From SZUA-37 sp964472525 (GTDB lineage Bacteria > Pseudomonadota > Gammaproteobacteria > UBA6429 > Thiohalophilaceae): a DNA stretch of 64,000 nt. The DNA lies in NCBI GenBank assembly GCA_964472525.1, contig CAYYLL010000014.1, forward strand, positions 1-64,000, in the 5' to 3' direction. The notes under the pieces were generated by a model. It did no database searches. It had not been told where the DNA came from and was given only the letters and a program-made list of their open reading frames with translations. Below are positions 53,807 through 62,651 of the stretch, one piece after another. A program made the position numbers and the translations under genes. Positions within the stretch are counted from its first letter, which is position 1; the number at the start of each line of letters is the position of its first letter.

Positions 53807-54934
53807 TCATGAAGATTTAAACAATAAACGTTTTATTCTTGATAACTGGAAGGTCAGATTAAATTTTTTGTTTGATTGGGGAGGGAAAGCAATATAAACA
53901 GGTATCAGGATTAGTTTTTTGTATGAGCGTATTGGACTCAATAAAAGCGCCCAGAGTATCGATACATTGTTAGTGGTGAGTAAGCGGCTAAACGGTTTGC
54001 CAATGACTAGATAATTATCAATTAATAGATTAAGCAACAATTTATCAATAAAACTCAGTGTATGATGAATTTTTTTTAGTTGTTGTTGAATGGATAAATC
54101 TTTGAGTAAGTTATTTTTTAGCAAATAAGACAAGCTGATATAGACATAATTGGCGATATACGGTTCATTGGCCCAGTGAATTAATTTTTCCCAGTTAAGT
54201 TGTTTTTTGTTCAAAATAAGAGCGATATCAATAAAAGCAAATAACCCACCTATCTGTTTAAAGGCTTCACCCCAGTGAGTGGCAATATAAACAACTTGTA
54301 GTTCATGGCTGAGTCGGTATATCGATTTTCCTTCCAGTAAATTCTGATTTTTTTCATTGTTGATTGTTGCTAACGAGAAAACATGAGCAGAATAGTAAGG
54401 GGAGGATATGGGTATCAAACCGGTGTGTATTTCAAACCATATACCGTTTGTTTTATGTTGCCAAGGTTTTGTGTGGTGATGAGTTTTATAGAATGTATTG
54501 GATAATTGTGATTTTTGTTCATAACCTAATGTTAGCATAAGCTGTTCAACCTGATTAAGCTCATGTTCTTCAACTAGAATGTCAATGTCGCGCATATTGC
54601 GGTAGTACGGTTTTGGATACAGCTCGCTACTGATAGAGAGCCCTTTTAAAAGTGTGGGGGTGATCTTGAGTTTGTTTAATTCTGTTACCAATTCTAGGGT
54701 AGCCTGATACTGAGTCTGAAACCAGAATTTTGTGGTGAGCTTTTCGGCGTTTAATTGATTAACCCAATCAGGGCTCAGACTATTGGTTGGATAAAGGTCA
54801 ATAAGTGCCGCTGCTAACCCCGTTTGTTTTGCCCAATGAATGGTTTCTAATGAAGGAGGTCTTTTACTTTGTATTCCATCTTGCAGGCTGATTTTTTGCA
54901 AAAGTGCGAGGATTTCATATTTTTGAGCATTCAT
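53807..54934 (-). CDS. Uncharacterised nucleotidyltransferase (NTP_transf_5 type)
   Basis: The 375-residue protein has a nucleotidyltransferase-like signature near residue 105-120: L-L-K-G-L-S-I-S-S, then N-M-R-D-I-D-I-L-V, with two aspartates in D-x-D. This is the layout of the family found beside PqqD-like and HprK-like genes and in some lasso-peptide clusters. The rest is helical, with aromatic-rich motifs (H-W-G-E-A-F-K). It is divergent from pqqD with a 163-nt intergenic promoter region. Confidence 0.75.
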   Translation of the reverse strand: MNAQKYEILALLQKISLQDGIQSKRPPSLETIHWAKQTGLAAALIDLYPTNSLSPDWVNQLNAEKLTTKFWFQTQYQATLELVTELNKLKITPTLLKGLSISSELYPKPYYRNMRDIDILVEEHELNQVEQLMLTLGYEQKSQLSNTFYKTHHHTKPWQHKTNGIWFEIHTGLIPISSPYYSAHVFSLATINNEKNQNLLEGKSIYRLSHELQVVYIATHWGEAFKQIGGLFAFIDIALILNKKQLNWEKLIHWANEPYIANYVYISLSYLLKNNLLKDLSIQQQLKKIHHTLSFIDKLLLNLLIDNYLVIGKPFSRLLTTNNVSILWALLLSPIRSYKKLILIPVYIAFPPQSNKKFNLTFQLSRIKRLLFKSS

Positions 54935-55043
54935 CGTTATGGGTTAACCCGTTTGGGTTAAAATGGATTTAGCACGAATTTTGTAAGATACTGTTTTCAT
55001 TGGCGAAATATATTTTGCAGATATTGGCTTTTTTACTGTTTTA

Positions 55044-55072
55044 TTGACGAATATTACGAACTTTGTTGTAAT
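55044..55072 (+). promoter_or_regulatory. Sigma-70 promoter of the pqqD-peptide unit
   Basis: TTGACG (55044-55049, 5/6) and TGTAAT (55067-55072, 5/6) are separated by exactly 17 bases. The predicted start is near 55079, giving a leader of about 19 nt before the PqqD ATG at 55098. Confidence 0.65.
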
Positions 55073-55097
55073 ATACCATTACTAAAAAGAGTTATAG

Positions 55098-55376
55098 ATG
55101 AATTTAGCAGTACGGGCAAATTTAAATACACAGCAAATAGACGGTGAGCTGGTTATTTTAGATAAAGAAAACGGCCAAATACATCAGTTAAATTCTGTTG
55201 CAAGTTTTATCTGGCAGCAAATGGAAGTGAGTTCAGGTTTTGAGGCTATTGTCAAAAAACTAATACAGTTTTATGATATTGATATGGTAACCGCAAAAGC
55301 GGATTTAGATAAAGTTGTACAACAATTTAAAGATTTAAAATTATTGATTAATACACACAAGGGAGATTTACGATGA
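55098..55376 (+). CDS. PqqD-family peptide chaperone (RiPP recognition element)
   Basis: The 92-residue protein follows the PqqD winged-helix pattern. A beta hairpin is D-G-E-L-V-I-L-D-K-E-N-G-Q-I-H-Q-L-N, followed by S-V-A-S-F-I-W-Q-Q-M and a C-terminal helix pair. PqqD-like domains bind the leader of precursor peptides and present it to modifying enzymes. No PQQ biosynthesis gene is nearby, so it serves another peptide, most likely the 56-residue ORF whose ATG overlaps its stop (ATGA). AAGAG lies seven bases before the start. Confidence 0.88.
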   Translation: MNLAVRANLNTQQIDGELVILDKENGQIHQLNSVASFIWQQMEVSSGFEAIVKKLIQFYDIDMVTAKADLDKVVQQFKDLKLLINTHKGDLR

Positions 55377-55543
55377 GTGAAGAAAATAATAGCGTATCTA
55401 ATGAACAGAAAACAGAGGCTCGTCGAGACTTCATTAAAAAAGCAGCCTATATTGCACCGGCTGTAATGACAATGAAAGCGGTACCTGCATTTGCAGTTAC
55501 GGGGTCTGCTGCTACGGCACCTCCAACTCAAGGTAATCCTTAA
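55373..55543 (+). CDS. 56-residue candidate precursor peptide with twin-arginine motif
   Basis: A strong ribosome site (GGGAG, eight bases upstream) and a 4-bp ATGA overlap with pqqD mark this as a real gene. An acidic start (M-S-E-E-N-N) leads to E-A-R17-R18-D-F-I-K-K-A-A, a Tat-type motif, followed by a hydrophobic stretch (Y-I-A-P-A-V-M-T-M-K-A-V-P-A-F-A, residues 26-41). The tail V-T-G-S-A-A-T-A-P-P-T-Q-G-N-P is rich in Ser, Thr and Pro and has no Cys. The tail would be the core if this is a kinase-modified peptide, with cleavage possibly near A41. Alternatively it is a small Tat-exported protein. Confidence 0.75.
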   Translation: MSEENNSVSNEQKTEARRDFIKKAAYIAPAVMTMKAVPAFAVTGSAATAPPTQGNP

Positions 55544-55566
55544 TTAGGAAGGTTTAATCCTGCCAG

Positions 55567-55600
55567 AAAAACGCAACCTATTTGGGTTGCGTTTTTTTTG
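55567..55600 (+). terminator. Rho-independent terminator after the candidate peptide gene
   Basis: The 9-bp stem AACGCAACC/GGTTGCGTT (55570-55578 with 55585-55593) has a 6-nt loop and is followed by a run of T. It sits between the peptide gene and the kinase gene, so most transcripts should end here and the peptide would be made in excess of the kinase. Confidence 0.85.
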
Positions 55601-55638
55601 GTTGTTATTGGGATTTCTGTTCATTAATCTAATGCAAT

Positions 55639-56454
55639 ATGAGCAAGTGTGCGTTAAATATTTTTGGTAAAATTTTACTTCTTGATTGCCAGGATATTTT
55701 TTTATATGAGATTGTGCTAAAAAATTATGGCCACTTTCAGGTTGAAAAAAATTTAAATAATAATATAGCTTTGTACTATGAATTACGGTCAGGAATAGAT
55801 GAGTCAACGTATACAATTACTCGCAATAAAAACAAAGTTATTCATTGCAAAGATTTAGGCTTATTTGTTTATAATCTCGAAAAAGATATAACAATTGAGC
55901 TGGAAAAATTATGCTCATCCTTGTTTTTTATGCACGGTGCCGCATTAGAAAAAAACGGAGAAGTGCTGTTATTAACAGGCCGTTCGGGTGCTGGGAAGTC
56001 AACGACAACCTGGGGGTTACTGAATACTGGTTTTAGTTACCTAAGTGATGAACTGGCGCCTATCAATTTGGAATCTATGCATGTTATTCCCTATCCCCAT
56101 GCGGTGTGTCTTAAACAACACCCTCCGTTATATCCATTGCCGGATAATATTCTCAAAACTAATCGTACAATGCATGTACCTGTAGAGTTATTACCGACAG
56201 ACTCACATTTAGAATCATTTCCATTAACTAAAATTATTATTGTTGAATACTCAACGGATAACCTGAAGCCGGTATTAACAAAGCTCAGTGATGCTGAAGC
56301 CTGTGTGAATATTTATACCAATGGCTTGAATCAGTTGGCGCATGAGAATGAAGGTTTGGCCGGAGCCTCTAAGATTGCACAACATTGTGCCTGTTATGTA
56401 CTTGCCGCGGCTAATCTGGATGATACCTGCGAGCTAATCGACTCTTTATTCTGA
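55639..56454 (+). CDS. HprK-like serine/threonine kinase (HprK-related kinase A type)
   Basis: The 271-residue product lacks the N-terminal domain of true HprK but keeps the kinase core. This consists of F-M-H-G-A-A-L near residue 95, the P-loop G-R-S-G-A-G-K-S-T near 113-121, and Y-L-S-D-E-L-A-P-I near 135 in place of the V-A-D-D catalytic strand. I recall such proteins as HprK-related kinase A, which occur with PqqD-like and nucleotidyltransferase genes; related kinases phosphorylate lasso peptides. It is separated from the peptide gene by a terminator and 95 nt, so it needs read-through or its own promoter. Confidence 0.82.
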   Translation: MSKCALNIFGKILLLDCQDIFLYEIVLKNYGHFQVEKNLNNNIALYYELRSGIDESTYTITRNKNKVIHCKDLGLFVYNLEKDITIELEKLCSSLFFMHGAALEKNGEVLLLTGRSGAGKSTTTWGLLNTGFSYLSDELAPINLESMHVIPYPHAVCLKQHPPLYPLPDNILKTNRTMHVPVELLPTDSHLESFPLTKIIIVEYSTDNLKPVLTKLSDAEACVNIYTNGLNQLAHENEGLAGASKIAQHCACYVLAAANLDDTCELIDSLF

Positions 56455-56474
56455 AATAAAGAAATTTCCCCATT

Positions 56475-56505
56475 AAAAAAGCCGGTTATGATAACCGGCT
56501 TTTTT
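56475..56505. terminator. Bidirectional rho-independent terminator
   Basis: The perfect 8-bp stem GCCGGTTA/TAACCGGC (56481-56488 with 56492-56499) has a 3-nt loop and is flanked by A6 on the left and T6 on the right. It can end both the kinase transcript (+) and the rpsT transcript (-). Confidence 0.9.
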
Positions 56506-56525
56506 ATGTATTGACGCTAAAGCGA

Positions 56526-56789
56526 TTAAGACATGGCTTTAACTTGCGCATTCAAGCGTGCTTTCTGGTTGGCTGCTTTATTTCTATGAATAAGGCCTTT
56601 GTTAGCCGTTTTGTCAATAACAGACGTGACTTGTTTGAAAGCTTCTTGTGCTTTTGCTTTATCGCCCGACTCAATCGTTGCTAATAAATTTTTAACAAAA
56701 GTACGGAACATGGAACGGTAGCCGGCATTGTGCTGACGACGTTTTTCACCCTGACGGGCACGTTTGCGTGATTGTGCTGAATTAGCCAA
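56526..56789 (-). CDS. rpsT: 30S ribosomal protein S20
   Basis: The 87-residue basic helical protein is recognisable from A-N-S-A-Q-S-R-K-R-A-R-Q and K-R-R-Q-H-N-A. It binds 16S rRNA in the small subunit. The start is TTG at 56789 with AGGAG seven bases upstream; E. coli rpsT also starts with UUG, which takes part in its translational autoregulation. The longer ORF from 56900 is upstream leader sequence. It is divergent from murJ, a common arrangement. Confidence 0.96.
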   Translation of the reverse strand: MANSAQSRKRARQGEKRRQHNAGYRSMFRTFVKNLLATIESGDKAKAQEAFKQVTSVIDKTANKGLIHRNKAANQKARLNAQVKAMS

Positions 56790-57005
56790 TGTGGCTCTCC
56801 TAAATAAACTGTCTAACCAAGAAAGCCGCGTATAATGGGGCTTTTGTGTTGGTTTGTCAATAAATTTAAGCCCTTTTGTTAGTGTACACAGCAAATACAT
56901 TATAAGGTATGATGGCAGACGAAAAACCTGTTTATTTGCAATGACTTACGTGGCTTTTGGCCGTTTAAATAAAAGAACCCTTATTATCAACAACTTATAA
57001 GCTAT

Positions 57006-58583
57006 ATGAGCCTGTTTAAATCAACGCTGGTGGTGACCACCTTTACTCTATTATCGCGGATTTCTGGTCTGGCGCGTGATATTGTGATGGCGCATTATTT
57101 TGGCGCAGGTAAAGCAACTGATGCTTTTTTTATTGCGTTTAAATTACCCAATTTTCTACGTAGATTGTTTGGTGAAGGTTCTTTCTCACAGGCTTTTGTA
57201 CCGGTTTTAACTGAGTATAAGGTTCGGCATGACAAATCGGCAGTGGCTGACCTTGTGCAGCACACGATGGGCACCTTGGGCGGTGTTTTGTTGCTTTTAT
57301 CCACCGTTTGTCTGATTGCCGCACCGGTTGTTGTGATGGGAATCGCCTGGGGTTATATCGATCAACCCGATAAAATTGCCTTAACCACCGATATGTTCAG
57401 AGTCACGTTCCCGTATATCTTTTTTATTGCATTAACTGCACTGTCAGCCGGTGTTTTAAACAGTTATGGCAAATTTGCGGTACCGGCGTTTACCCCGATT
57501 TTGTTAAATTTAAGCTTGATTGGTAGCGCGATCTGGCTAGCGCCTTACTTTGATGTGCCAGTAAAAGCACTGGCTTGGGGGGTGTTTATTGCCGGTATTT
57601 TGCAGTTAGGTTTTCAGTTACCATTTTTACATAAACTGGGCTTTTTGCAGTGGCCTCGTTGGGGCTGGAAACATGCCGGGGTGCGTCGGGTAATGAAATT
57701 AATGGGGCCGGGTATTATTGGTTCGTCGGTGATGCAAATTAACCTGTTGTTTGATATTTTTGTGGCGTCTTTTCTGGCAACAGGCAGTATTACCTGGTTG
57801 TATTATGCCGACAGGATGCTGGAATTTCCCTTAGGCGTGTTTGGTATTGCTTTAGCAACCGTTATTCTGCCCAGTCTATCCGAAAAACACGCAGCTAAAA
57901 ATACTGAAGATTTCTCGCATATGTTGGATTTTGCCATGCGTTGGGTGATTATTGTTGGCTTACCCGCCGCGGTTGCACTGTTTATTTTAGCTAAACCATT
58001 GCTAGGCACTTTTTTGCAGCACGGCGCGTATTCGATACATGCCATTAGTATGTCGGTCTTTGCGTTACAAGCGTATTCCTTTGGCTTGCTAGCGCATATG
58101 TTGGTTAAGGTGTTAGCTCCGGGGTATTTTGCGCGTCAGGACACAAAGACACCGATGAAAATTGGCCTGATAGCCATGGCCAGCAATATGGTATTAAACG
58201 TTGTATTTGTTTTAATTTTGTATCAGTTAAAGGTTGATGGTCTGCATGCCGGTTTGGCGCTTGCAACGGCTGGCTCAGGCGTGATTAATGCGTATTTATT
58301 GTGGCGTGGTTTAGTGCGTAAAAAAGTACATCAACCGAATAAAGGCTGGTTACGATTTACTTTGCAAGTGGGGTTGGCCTGTTTTGTTATGTCTGGCGTA
58401 TTATTGGCTCTTTTAGGTAATATTCCTCCGTGGTATGGCTTGAAGCTGATGAGCCAGATTCTAAATTTATCGTTACTGGTTGTTGCCGGTGGTGGTAGTT
58501 ATTTTGTCATTCTGTTTATTTTGGGGATTCGTCTAAAAGATTTGCGCCGACCCTCTGAAAATTCATCTGATAGCTTGGTATAA
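57006..58583 (+). CDS. murJ: Lipid II flippase MurJ
   Basis: The 525-residue inner-membrane protein (about 14 helices) belongs to the MOP superfamily. It has the conserved start S-R-I-S-G-L-A-R-D-I, F-F-I-A-F-K-L-P-N-F-L-R-R-L-F-G-E-G, and F-S-Q-A-F-V-P-V. It flips lipid II to the periplasm for peptidoglycan synthesis. E. coli MurJ is 511 residues. Followed by ribF after 62 nt. Confidence 0.96.
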   Translation: MSLFKSTLVVTTFTLLSRISGLARDIVMAHYFGAGKATDAFFIAFKLPNFLRRLFGEGSFSQAFVPVLTEYKVRHDKSAVADLVQHTMGTLGGVLLLLSTVCLIAAPVVVMGIAWGYIDQPDKIALTTDMFRVTFPYIFFIALTALSAGVLNSYGKFAVPAFTPILLNLSLIGSAIWLAPYFDVPVKALAWGVFIAGILQLGFQLPFLHKLGFLQWPRWGWKHAGVRRVMKLMGPGIIGSSVMQINLLFDIFVASFLATGSITWLYYADRMLEFPLGVFGIALATVILPSLSEKHAAKNTEDFSHMLDFAMRWVIIVGLPAAVALFILAKPLLGTFLQHGAYSIHAISMSVFALQAYSFGLLAHMLVKVLAPGYFARQDTKTPMKIGLIAMASNMVLNVVFVLILYQLKVDGLHAGLALATAGSGVINAYLLWRGLVRKKVHQPNKGWLRFTLQVGLACFVMSGVLLALLGNIPPWYGLKLMSQILNLSLLVVAGGGSYFVILFILGIRLKDLRRPSENSSDSLV

Positions 58584-58645
58584 TAGGAAATAGGTATAAA
58601 TGCAGAACTATCATACAAGTTGGCTTAAGTTGTAGGGTAAACGAC

Positions 58646-59587
58646 GTGGAATTGATTCGTGGTATACATAATTTGCGCCCACAACATCATGGCTGTGTTG
58701 CAAGTATTGGCAACTTTGACGGTGTGCATCTTGGCCATCAGCATGTGCTGGAACAGTTAGCAGACAAAGCGGCAGAGTTTGGTTGCCCGAGTACCGTAAT
58801 CATGTTTGAGCCGCAGCCATTAGAATATTTTGCAGCCGCAACTGCACCGGCTCGATTAATGCGTTTGCGTGATAAAGTACCCGCTATGCAGCGTTATCAT
58901 GTGGGTCGGGTTTTATCCCTGCGGTTTAACAAAGCACTGGCCGATATGCCGTATCAAGAATTTATTGAACGAGTATTAGTCAAAGGCTTAGGGGTTCGTT
59001 ATCTTGTTGTTGGTGATGACTTTCGTTTTGGTAAAAATCGTGAAGGAACCTTTGCGGATTTAGTTGCAGCGGGTAAGCAACATCAGTTTGAGGTTGTTAA
59101 CATGCCAACTTTTAATATTGAAACCAGATTTGGCTCAGGCCGAGTGAGTAGTACACGTATTCGAACAGCATTAGAAGCGGGGCAGTTTAAAGAGGCAGAA
59201 CAGTTGTTAGGTCATCATTACAAAATGACCGGGCGAGTGGCGCATGGTGAAAAATTAGGTCGGGAGCTAGGTTTTCCAACCGCTAATATTCATTTGCATC
59301 GAAAGGTCACACCGTTGCATGGCATTTATGTTGTTGAGGTTGGCTGTTTAGCCGAACAACCCGTACAAGGTGTGGCGAGTATTGGTTCGCGGCCGGTAGT
59401 GAATGGTGAAAAAGTAATTTTAGAAGTCTTTTTATTTGATTTTAATCAAAGCATTTATGGTCGATATATTGAAGTGGGTTTTTTGAAAAAGTTAAGAGAC
59501 GAATTGCCGTTTGATTCACTGGAATCACTTAAAGAACAAATTGCAGTTGATGTTGAGCAGGCTAAACAGTTTTTTAAAGAAATATAA
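58646..59587 (+). CDS. ribF: Bifunctional riboflavin kinase / FAD synthetase
   Basis: RibF makes FMN and then FAD in the cytoplasm. The 313-residue product has the nucleotidyltransferase motif I-G-N-F-D-G-V-H-L-G-H-Q near residue 22 and V-G-D-D-F-R-F-G-K near 122. It also has the V-S-S-T-R-I-R motif and the kinase motif G-F-P-T-A-N-I near 208. The start is GTG at 58646, with a weak ribosome site. It begins the ribF-ileS-lspA-fkpB-ispH order. FAD supplied here is the donor used by the ApbE protein encoded elsewhere in the window. Confidence 0.95.
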   Translation: MELIRGIHNLRPQHHGCVASIGNFDGVHLGHQHVLEQLADKAAEFGCPSTVIMFEPQPLEYFAAATAPARLMRLRDKVPAMQRYHVGRVLSLRFNKALADMPYQEFIERVLVKGLGVRYLVVGDDFRFGKNREGTFADLVAAGKQHQFEVVNMPTFNIETRFGSGRVSSTRIRTALEAGQFKEAEQLLGHHYKMTGRVAHGEKLGRELGFPTANIHLHRKVTPLHGIYVVEVGCLAEQPVQGVASIGSRPVVNGEKVILEVFLFDFNQSIYGRYIEVGFLKKLRDELPFDSLESLKEQIAVDVEQAKQFFKEI

Positions 59588-59602
59588 GATTATAAGGTCA
59601 GG

Positions 59603-59690
59603 ATTGTCATTGCGAGCGATAGCGCGGCAATCGTAATGAGTATTGGCATAACTTTGACAAGGTTGCCGCGCTATCGCTCGCAACGACAAG
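59603..59690. repeat. Palindromic interspersed-repeat element, 30-bp arms
   Basis: Arms 59603-59632 and 59661-59690 are inverted copies matching at 27 of 30 positions (core TTGCGAGCGATAGCGCGGCAA) around a 28-nt loop. The sequence type (GTCATTGCGAGCG...) is a widespread bacterial intergenic palindrome. A T6 run follows at 59692-59697, so it can also act as the ribF terminator or an attenuator ahead of ileS. Confidence 0.85.
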
Positions 59691-59753
59691 TGTTTTTTAA
59701 TTATAACGCTGGCCGTTAAAACAGCTATAAATTTAACAAGGTAAACAAACACC

Positions 59754-62651
59754 GTGGCAGACTATAAAGATACATTGAATTTACCCAAAACAGATTTCCC
59801 AATGCGAGGTAATTTGGCAAATCGTGAACCCGCATTCCTGAAACAATGGAATGATATGAATTTGTATGCAATGTTACGTGATATTGCAGTGCAACAAAAT
59901 CGTCCTAAATTTTATTTACACGATGGCCCACCTTATGCAAATGGTAATATTCATATTGGCCACGCAGTTAATAAAATTTTAAAAGACATTATTATTAAAT
60001 CAAAAACACTCAGCGGTTTTGATGCACCGTATACCCCGGGTTGGGATTGTCATGGCCTGCCAATTGAGTTAATGGTTGAGAAAAAAATAGGTAAGGCGGG
60101 TGTAAAAGTCAACGCTACCGAGTTTCGTAAAGCGTGTCGTGCATATGCACTTAAACAGGTCGATGGCCAACGTGAAGACTTTAAACGTTTAGGTGTACTG
60201 GGTGACTGGGATAACCCTTACCTTACCATGAACTTTAAAACCGAAGCGGATATTGTACGAAGTCTGGGTAAAATTATTGAGGCAGGTCATTTACACAAAG
60301 GTTCAAAGCCGGTGCATTGGTGTGTCGATTGTGGTTCGGCTTTAGCAGAAGCAGAAGTTGAATATGAAGATAAAAAATCCCCTGCGATTGATGTGCGCTT
60401 TGAAGTTCTGGATGATGAAGCCTTAAAAATACGTTGCACGGATCTAAATACTGATTTGTTAAAAGGTAAAATAAGTTCTGTTGTTATCTGGACAACCACG
60501 CCTTGGACGCTGCCTGCTAATCAGGGCGTTGCGGTTAATCCAAGGTTTGAATACAGCATAGTGTTGGTAGACAGTATTTCAGAACATGTTCCTGAGTGTT
60601 TGATTTTAGCTTCTGAGATGATTGAAAATATCATGCAACGCTATGGTGTTAGTAATTATCAGGTTGTGGGTAAATGTACGGGCGAAGACTTAGAAGGGTT
60701 AAAACTGGCACATCCTTTTTATGATCGTGAAGTGCCAGTTATTTTAGGAGACCATGTGACATTAGAGGCCGGTACTGGCTGTGTGCATACCGCACCAGGG
60801 CATGGTCAGGACGATTATATTGTTGGTCAACGTTATCATTTAAAAATCGATAATCCAGTAGGAGCCGATGGTACTTTTGTTAAAGGTACGCCTTTGTTTG
60901 AAGGACAACATGTTTTTAAAGCCAATACAGCCGTTATTGAAACATTAAAAACAAATAATAAGCTAGTACATGACGAAGCACTGGAACATAGCTATCCACA
61001 TTGTTGGCGACATAAAACCCCGATTATTTTTAGAGCGACTCCGCAATGGTTTATTAGTATGGATAAAAAGGGTTTGCGTGATAAAGCTCTGGCTGCTATT
61101 AAACAAACCCAATGGATGCCTGAGTGGGGACAGGCTCGAATTGAAAAAATGGTTGAGAGTCGGCCCGATTGGTGTGTTTCTCGGCAGCGCACTTGGGGAG
61201 TACCGATTGCTTTATTTGTGCATAAGGAAACCACCAAGTTACACCCAAACAGTGTGGAGTTGATTGAGCAGGTTGCTCAAAAAATAGAACAACAAGGTAT
61301 TGATGCGTGGTTCGACCTAGAACCTAAAGATTTGTTAGGTAAGGACGCGAATGATTACCTTAAAGTCACCGATACATTAGATGTTTGGTTTGATTCCGGT
61401 GTGACGCATTATTCGGTGATGAACCAAATGCTGAGTGTAAAAGATTACCCCGTTGCCGACCTTTATCTGGAAGGTTCTGATCAACATCGTGGCTGGTTTC
61501 AGTCGTCTCTTTTAACATCGGTTGCGATGCAGGGAATTGCGCCTTATAAGTCAGTCTTAACACATGGCTTTGCAGTCGATGCAAAAGGCCAGAAAATGTC
61601 AAAATCGAAAGGCAATGTCATTGCACCACAAAAGATAATTAAAAATCTGGGGGCAGATATTATCCGTCTCTGGGTTGCAGCAACCGATTATTCAGCCGAA
61701 ATGACCGTCTCTGATGAAATTCTTAAACGTTCATCCGATGCTTATCGCCGTATTCGAAACACAGCACGATACTTGTTATCTAATATTAATGATTTTAATC
61801 CAGTGACTGATTGTGTTGCAGCCGATAATTTGCTTGAGTTGGATAAATGGGCAATAGAAAAAACCACTCGGTTACAACAACGTATTCAAACAGCATATGA
61901 CGAATACGATTTCCATAGTATTTATCAAATGATTCACAACTTCTGTGCTGTTGAGCTAGGTAGTTTTTATCTGGATATTACAAAAGATCGCCAGTACACC
62001 ATGCAGGCCGATAGTCTGGGGCGCCGTTCTTCGCAAACCGCTATGTATTATATTTTGGAAGCACTGGTTTTATGGGTTGCTCCCATTTTGAGTTTTACTG
62101 CGGAAGATATATGGAAGGCCATGCCATCGGACAAAGTCGATGCACAGGGTAATCACGTTAAACGCAATGAGTCGGTGTTTATGGATACATGGTATCGTTT
62201 ACCCCAGTGTTATGCAGATCAAAGCATTGCCGATTTAGAACTCAAGCATTGGAATAATATCTCCGAAGTGCGTGATGCGGTTTATAAAGAACTGGAAAGA
62301 TTACGCGCTTATGGTGCGATTGGTTCTGCGTTGGAATCTAAAGTAACCCTCTACTGTGGTCGTGAGATTTATGATGTACTCGAAAAATTAAAAGATGAAT
62401 TACGCTTTGCACTGATTACTTCTTCGGCACGCATTGAGTTAGTAGTTGATACGCCCCCAGACACATCGGTACATACCACCTTGTCGAGTAATGATGAAAT
62501 CTGGGTTGGTGTAACAAAATCCGAGGATGCCAAGTGTACTCGCTGTTGGCATTTGCGCGAGGATGTAGGTAAAGACAATAAACATCCTGAATTATGTGGC
62601 CGTTGTATTGAAAATGTGGATGGTTCTGGTGAGGTACGACACTTTGCGTAA
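59754..62651 (+). CDS. ileS: Isoleucyl-tRNA synthetase
   Basis: The 965-residue class I synthetase charges tRNA-Ile and edits Val in its CP1 domain. The HIGH motif is at G-N-I-H-I-G-H-A near residue 66, the editing region has T-T-P-W-T-L-P-A-N near 245, and K-M-S-K-S-K-G-N is near 622. The C-terminal zinc-binding knuckles are C-T-R-C-W-H and C-G-R-C. E. coli IleRS is 938. The start is GTG at 59754. The 3' end overlaps the lspA start. Confidence 0.97.
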   Translation: MADYKDTLNLPKTDFPMRGNLANREPAFLKQWNDMNLYAMLRDIAVQQNRPKFYLHDGPPYANGNIHIGHAVNKILKDIIIKSKTLSGFDAPYTPGWDCHGLPIELMVEKKIGKAGVKVNATEFRKACRAYALKQVDGQREDFKRLGVLGDWDNPYLTMNFKTEADIVRSLGKIIEAGHLHKGSKPVHWCVDCGSALAEAEVEYEDKKSPAIDVRFEVLDDEALKIRCTDLNTDLLKGKISSVVIWTTTPWTLPANQGVAVNPRFEYSIVLVDSISEHVPECLILASEMIENIMQRYGVSNYQVVGKCTGEDLEGLKLAHPFYDREVPVILGDHVTLEAGTGCVHTAPGHGQDDYIVGQRYHLKIDNPVGADGTFVKGTPLFEGQHVFKANTAVIETLKTNNKLVHDEALEHSYPHCWRHKTPIIFRATPQWFISMDKKGLRDKALAAIKQTQWMPEWGQARIEKMVESRPDWCVSRQRTWGVPIALFVHKETTKLHPNSVELIEQVAQKIEQQGIDAWFDLEPKDLLGKDANDYLKVTDTLDVWFDSGVTHYSVMNQMLSVKDYPVADLYLEGSDQHRGWFQSSLLTSVAMQGIAPYKSVLTHGFAVDAKGQKMSKSKGNVIAPQKIIKNLGADIIRLWVAATDYSAEMTVSDEILKRSSDAYRRIRNTARYLLSNINDFNPVTDCVAADNLLELDKWAIEKTTRLQQRIQTAYDEYDFHSIYQMIHNFCAVELGSFYLDITKDRQYTMQADSLGRRSSQTAMYYILEALVLWVAPILSFTAEDIWKAMPSDKVDAQGNHVKRNESVFMDTWYRLPQCYADQSIADLELKHWNNISEVRDAVYKELERLRAYGAIGSALESKVTLYCGREIYDVLEKLKDELRFALITSSARIELVVDTPPDTSVHTTLSSNDEIWVGVTKSEDAKCTRCWHLREDVGKDNKHPELCGRCIENVDGSGEVRHFA

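Noticed and set aside
55098..55376. PQQ biosynthesis locus
   Set aside because: pqqA, B, C and E are absent; the neighbours are a kinase and a nucleotidyltransferase.
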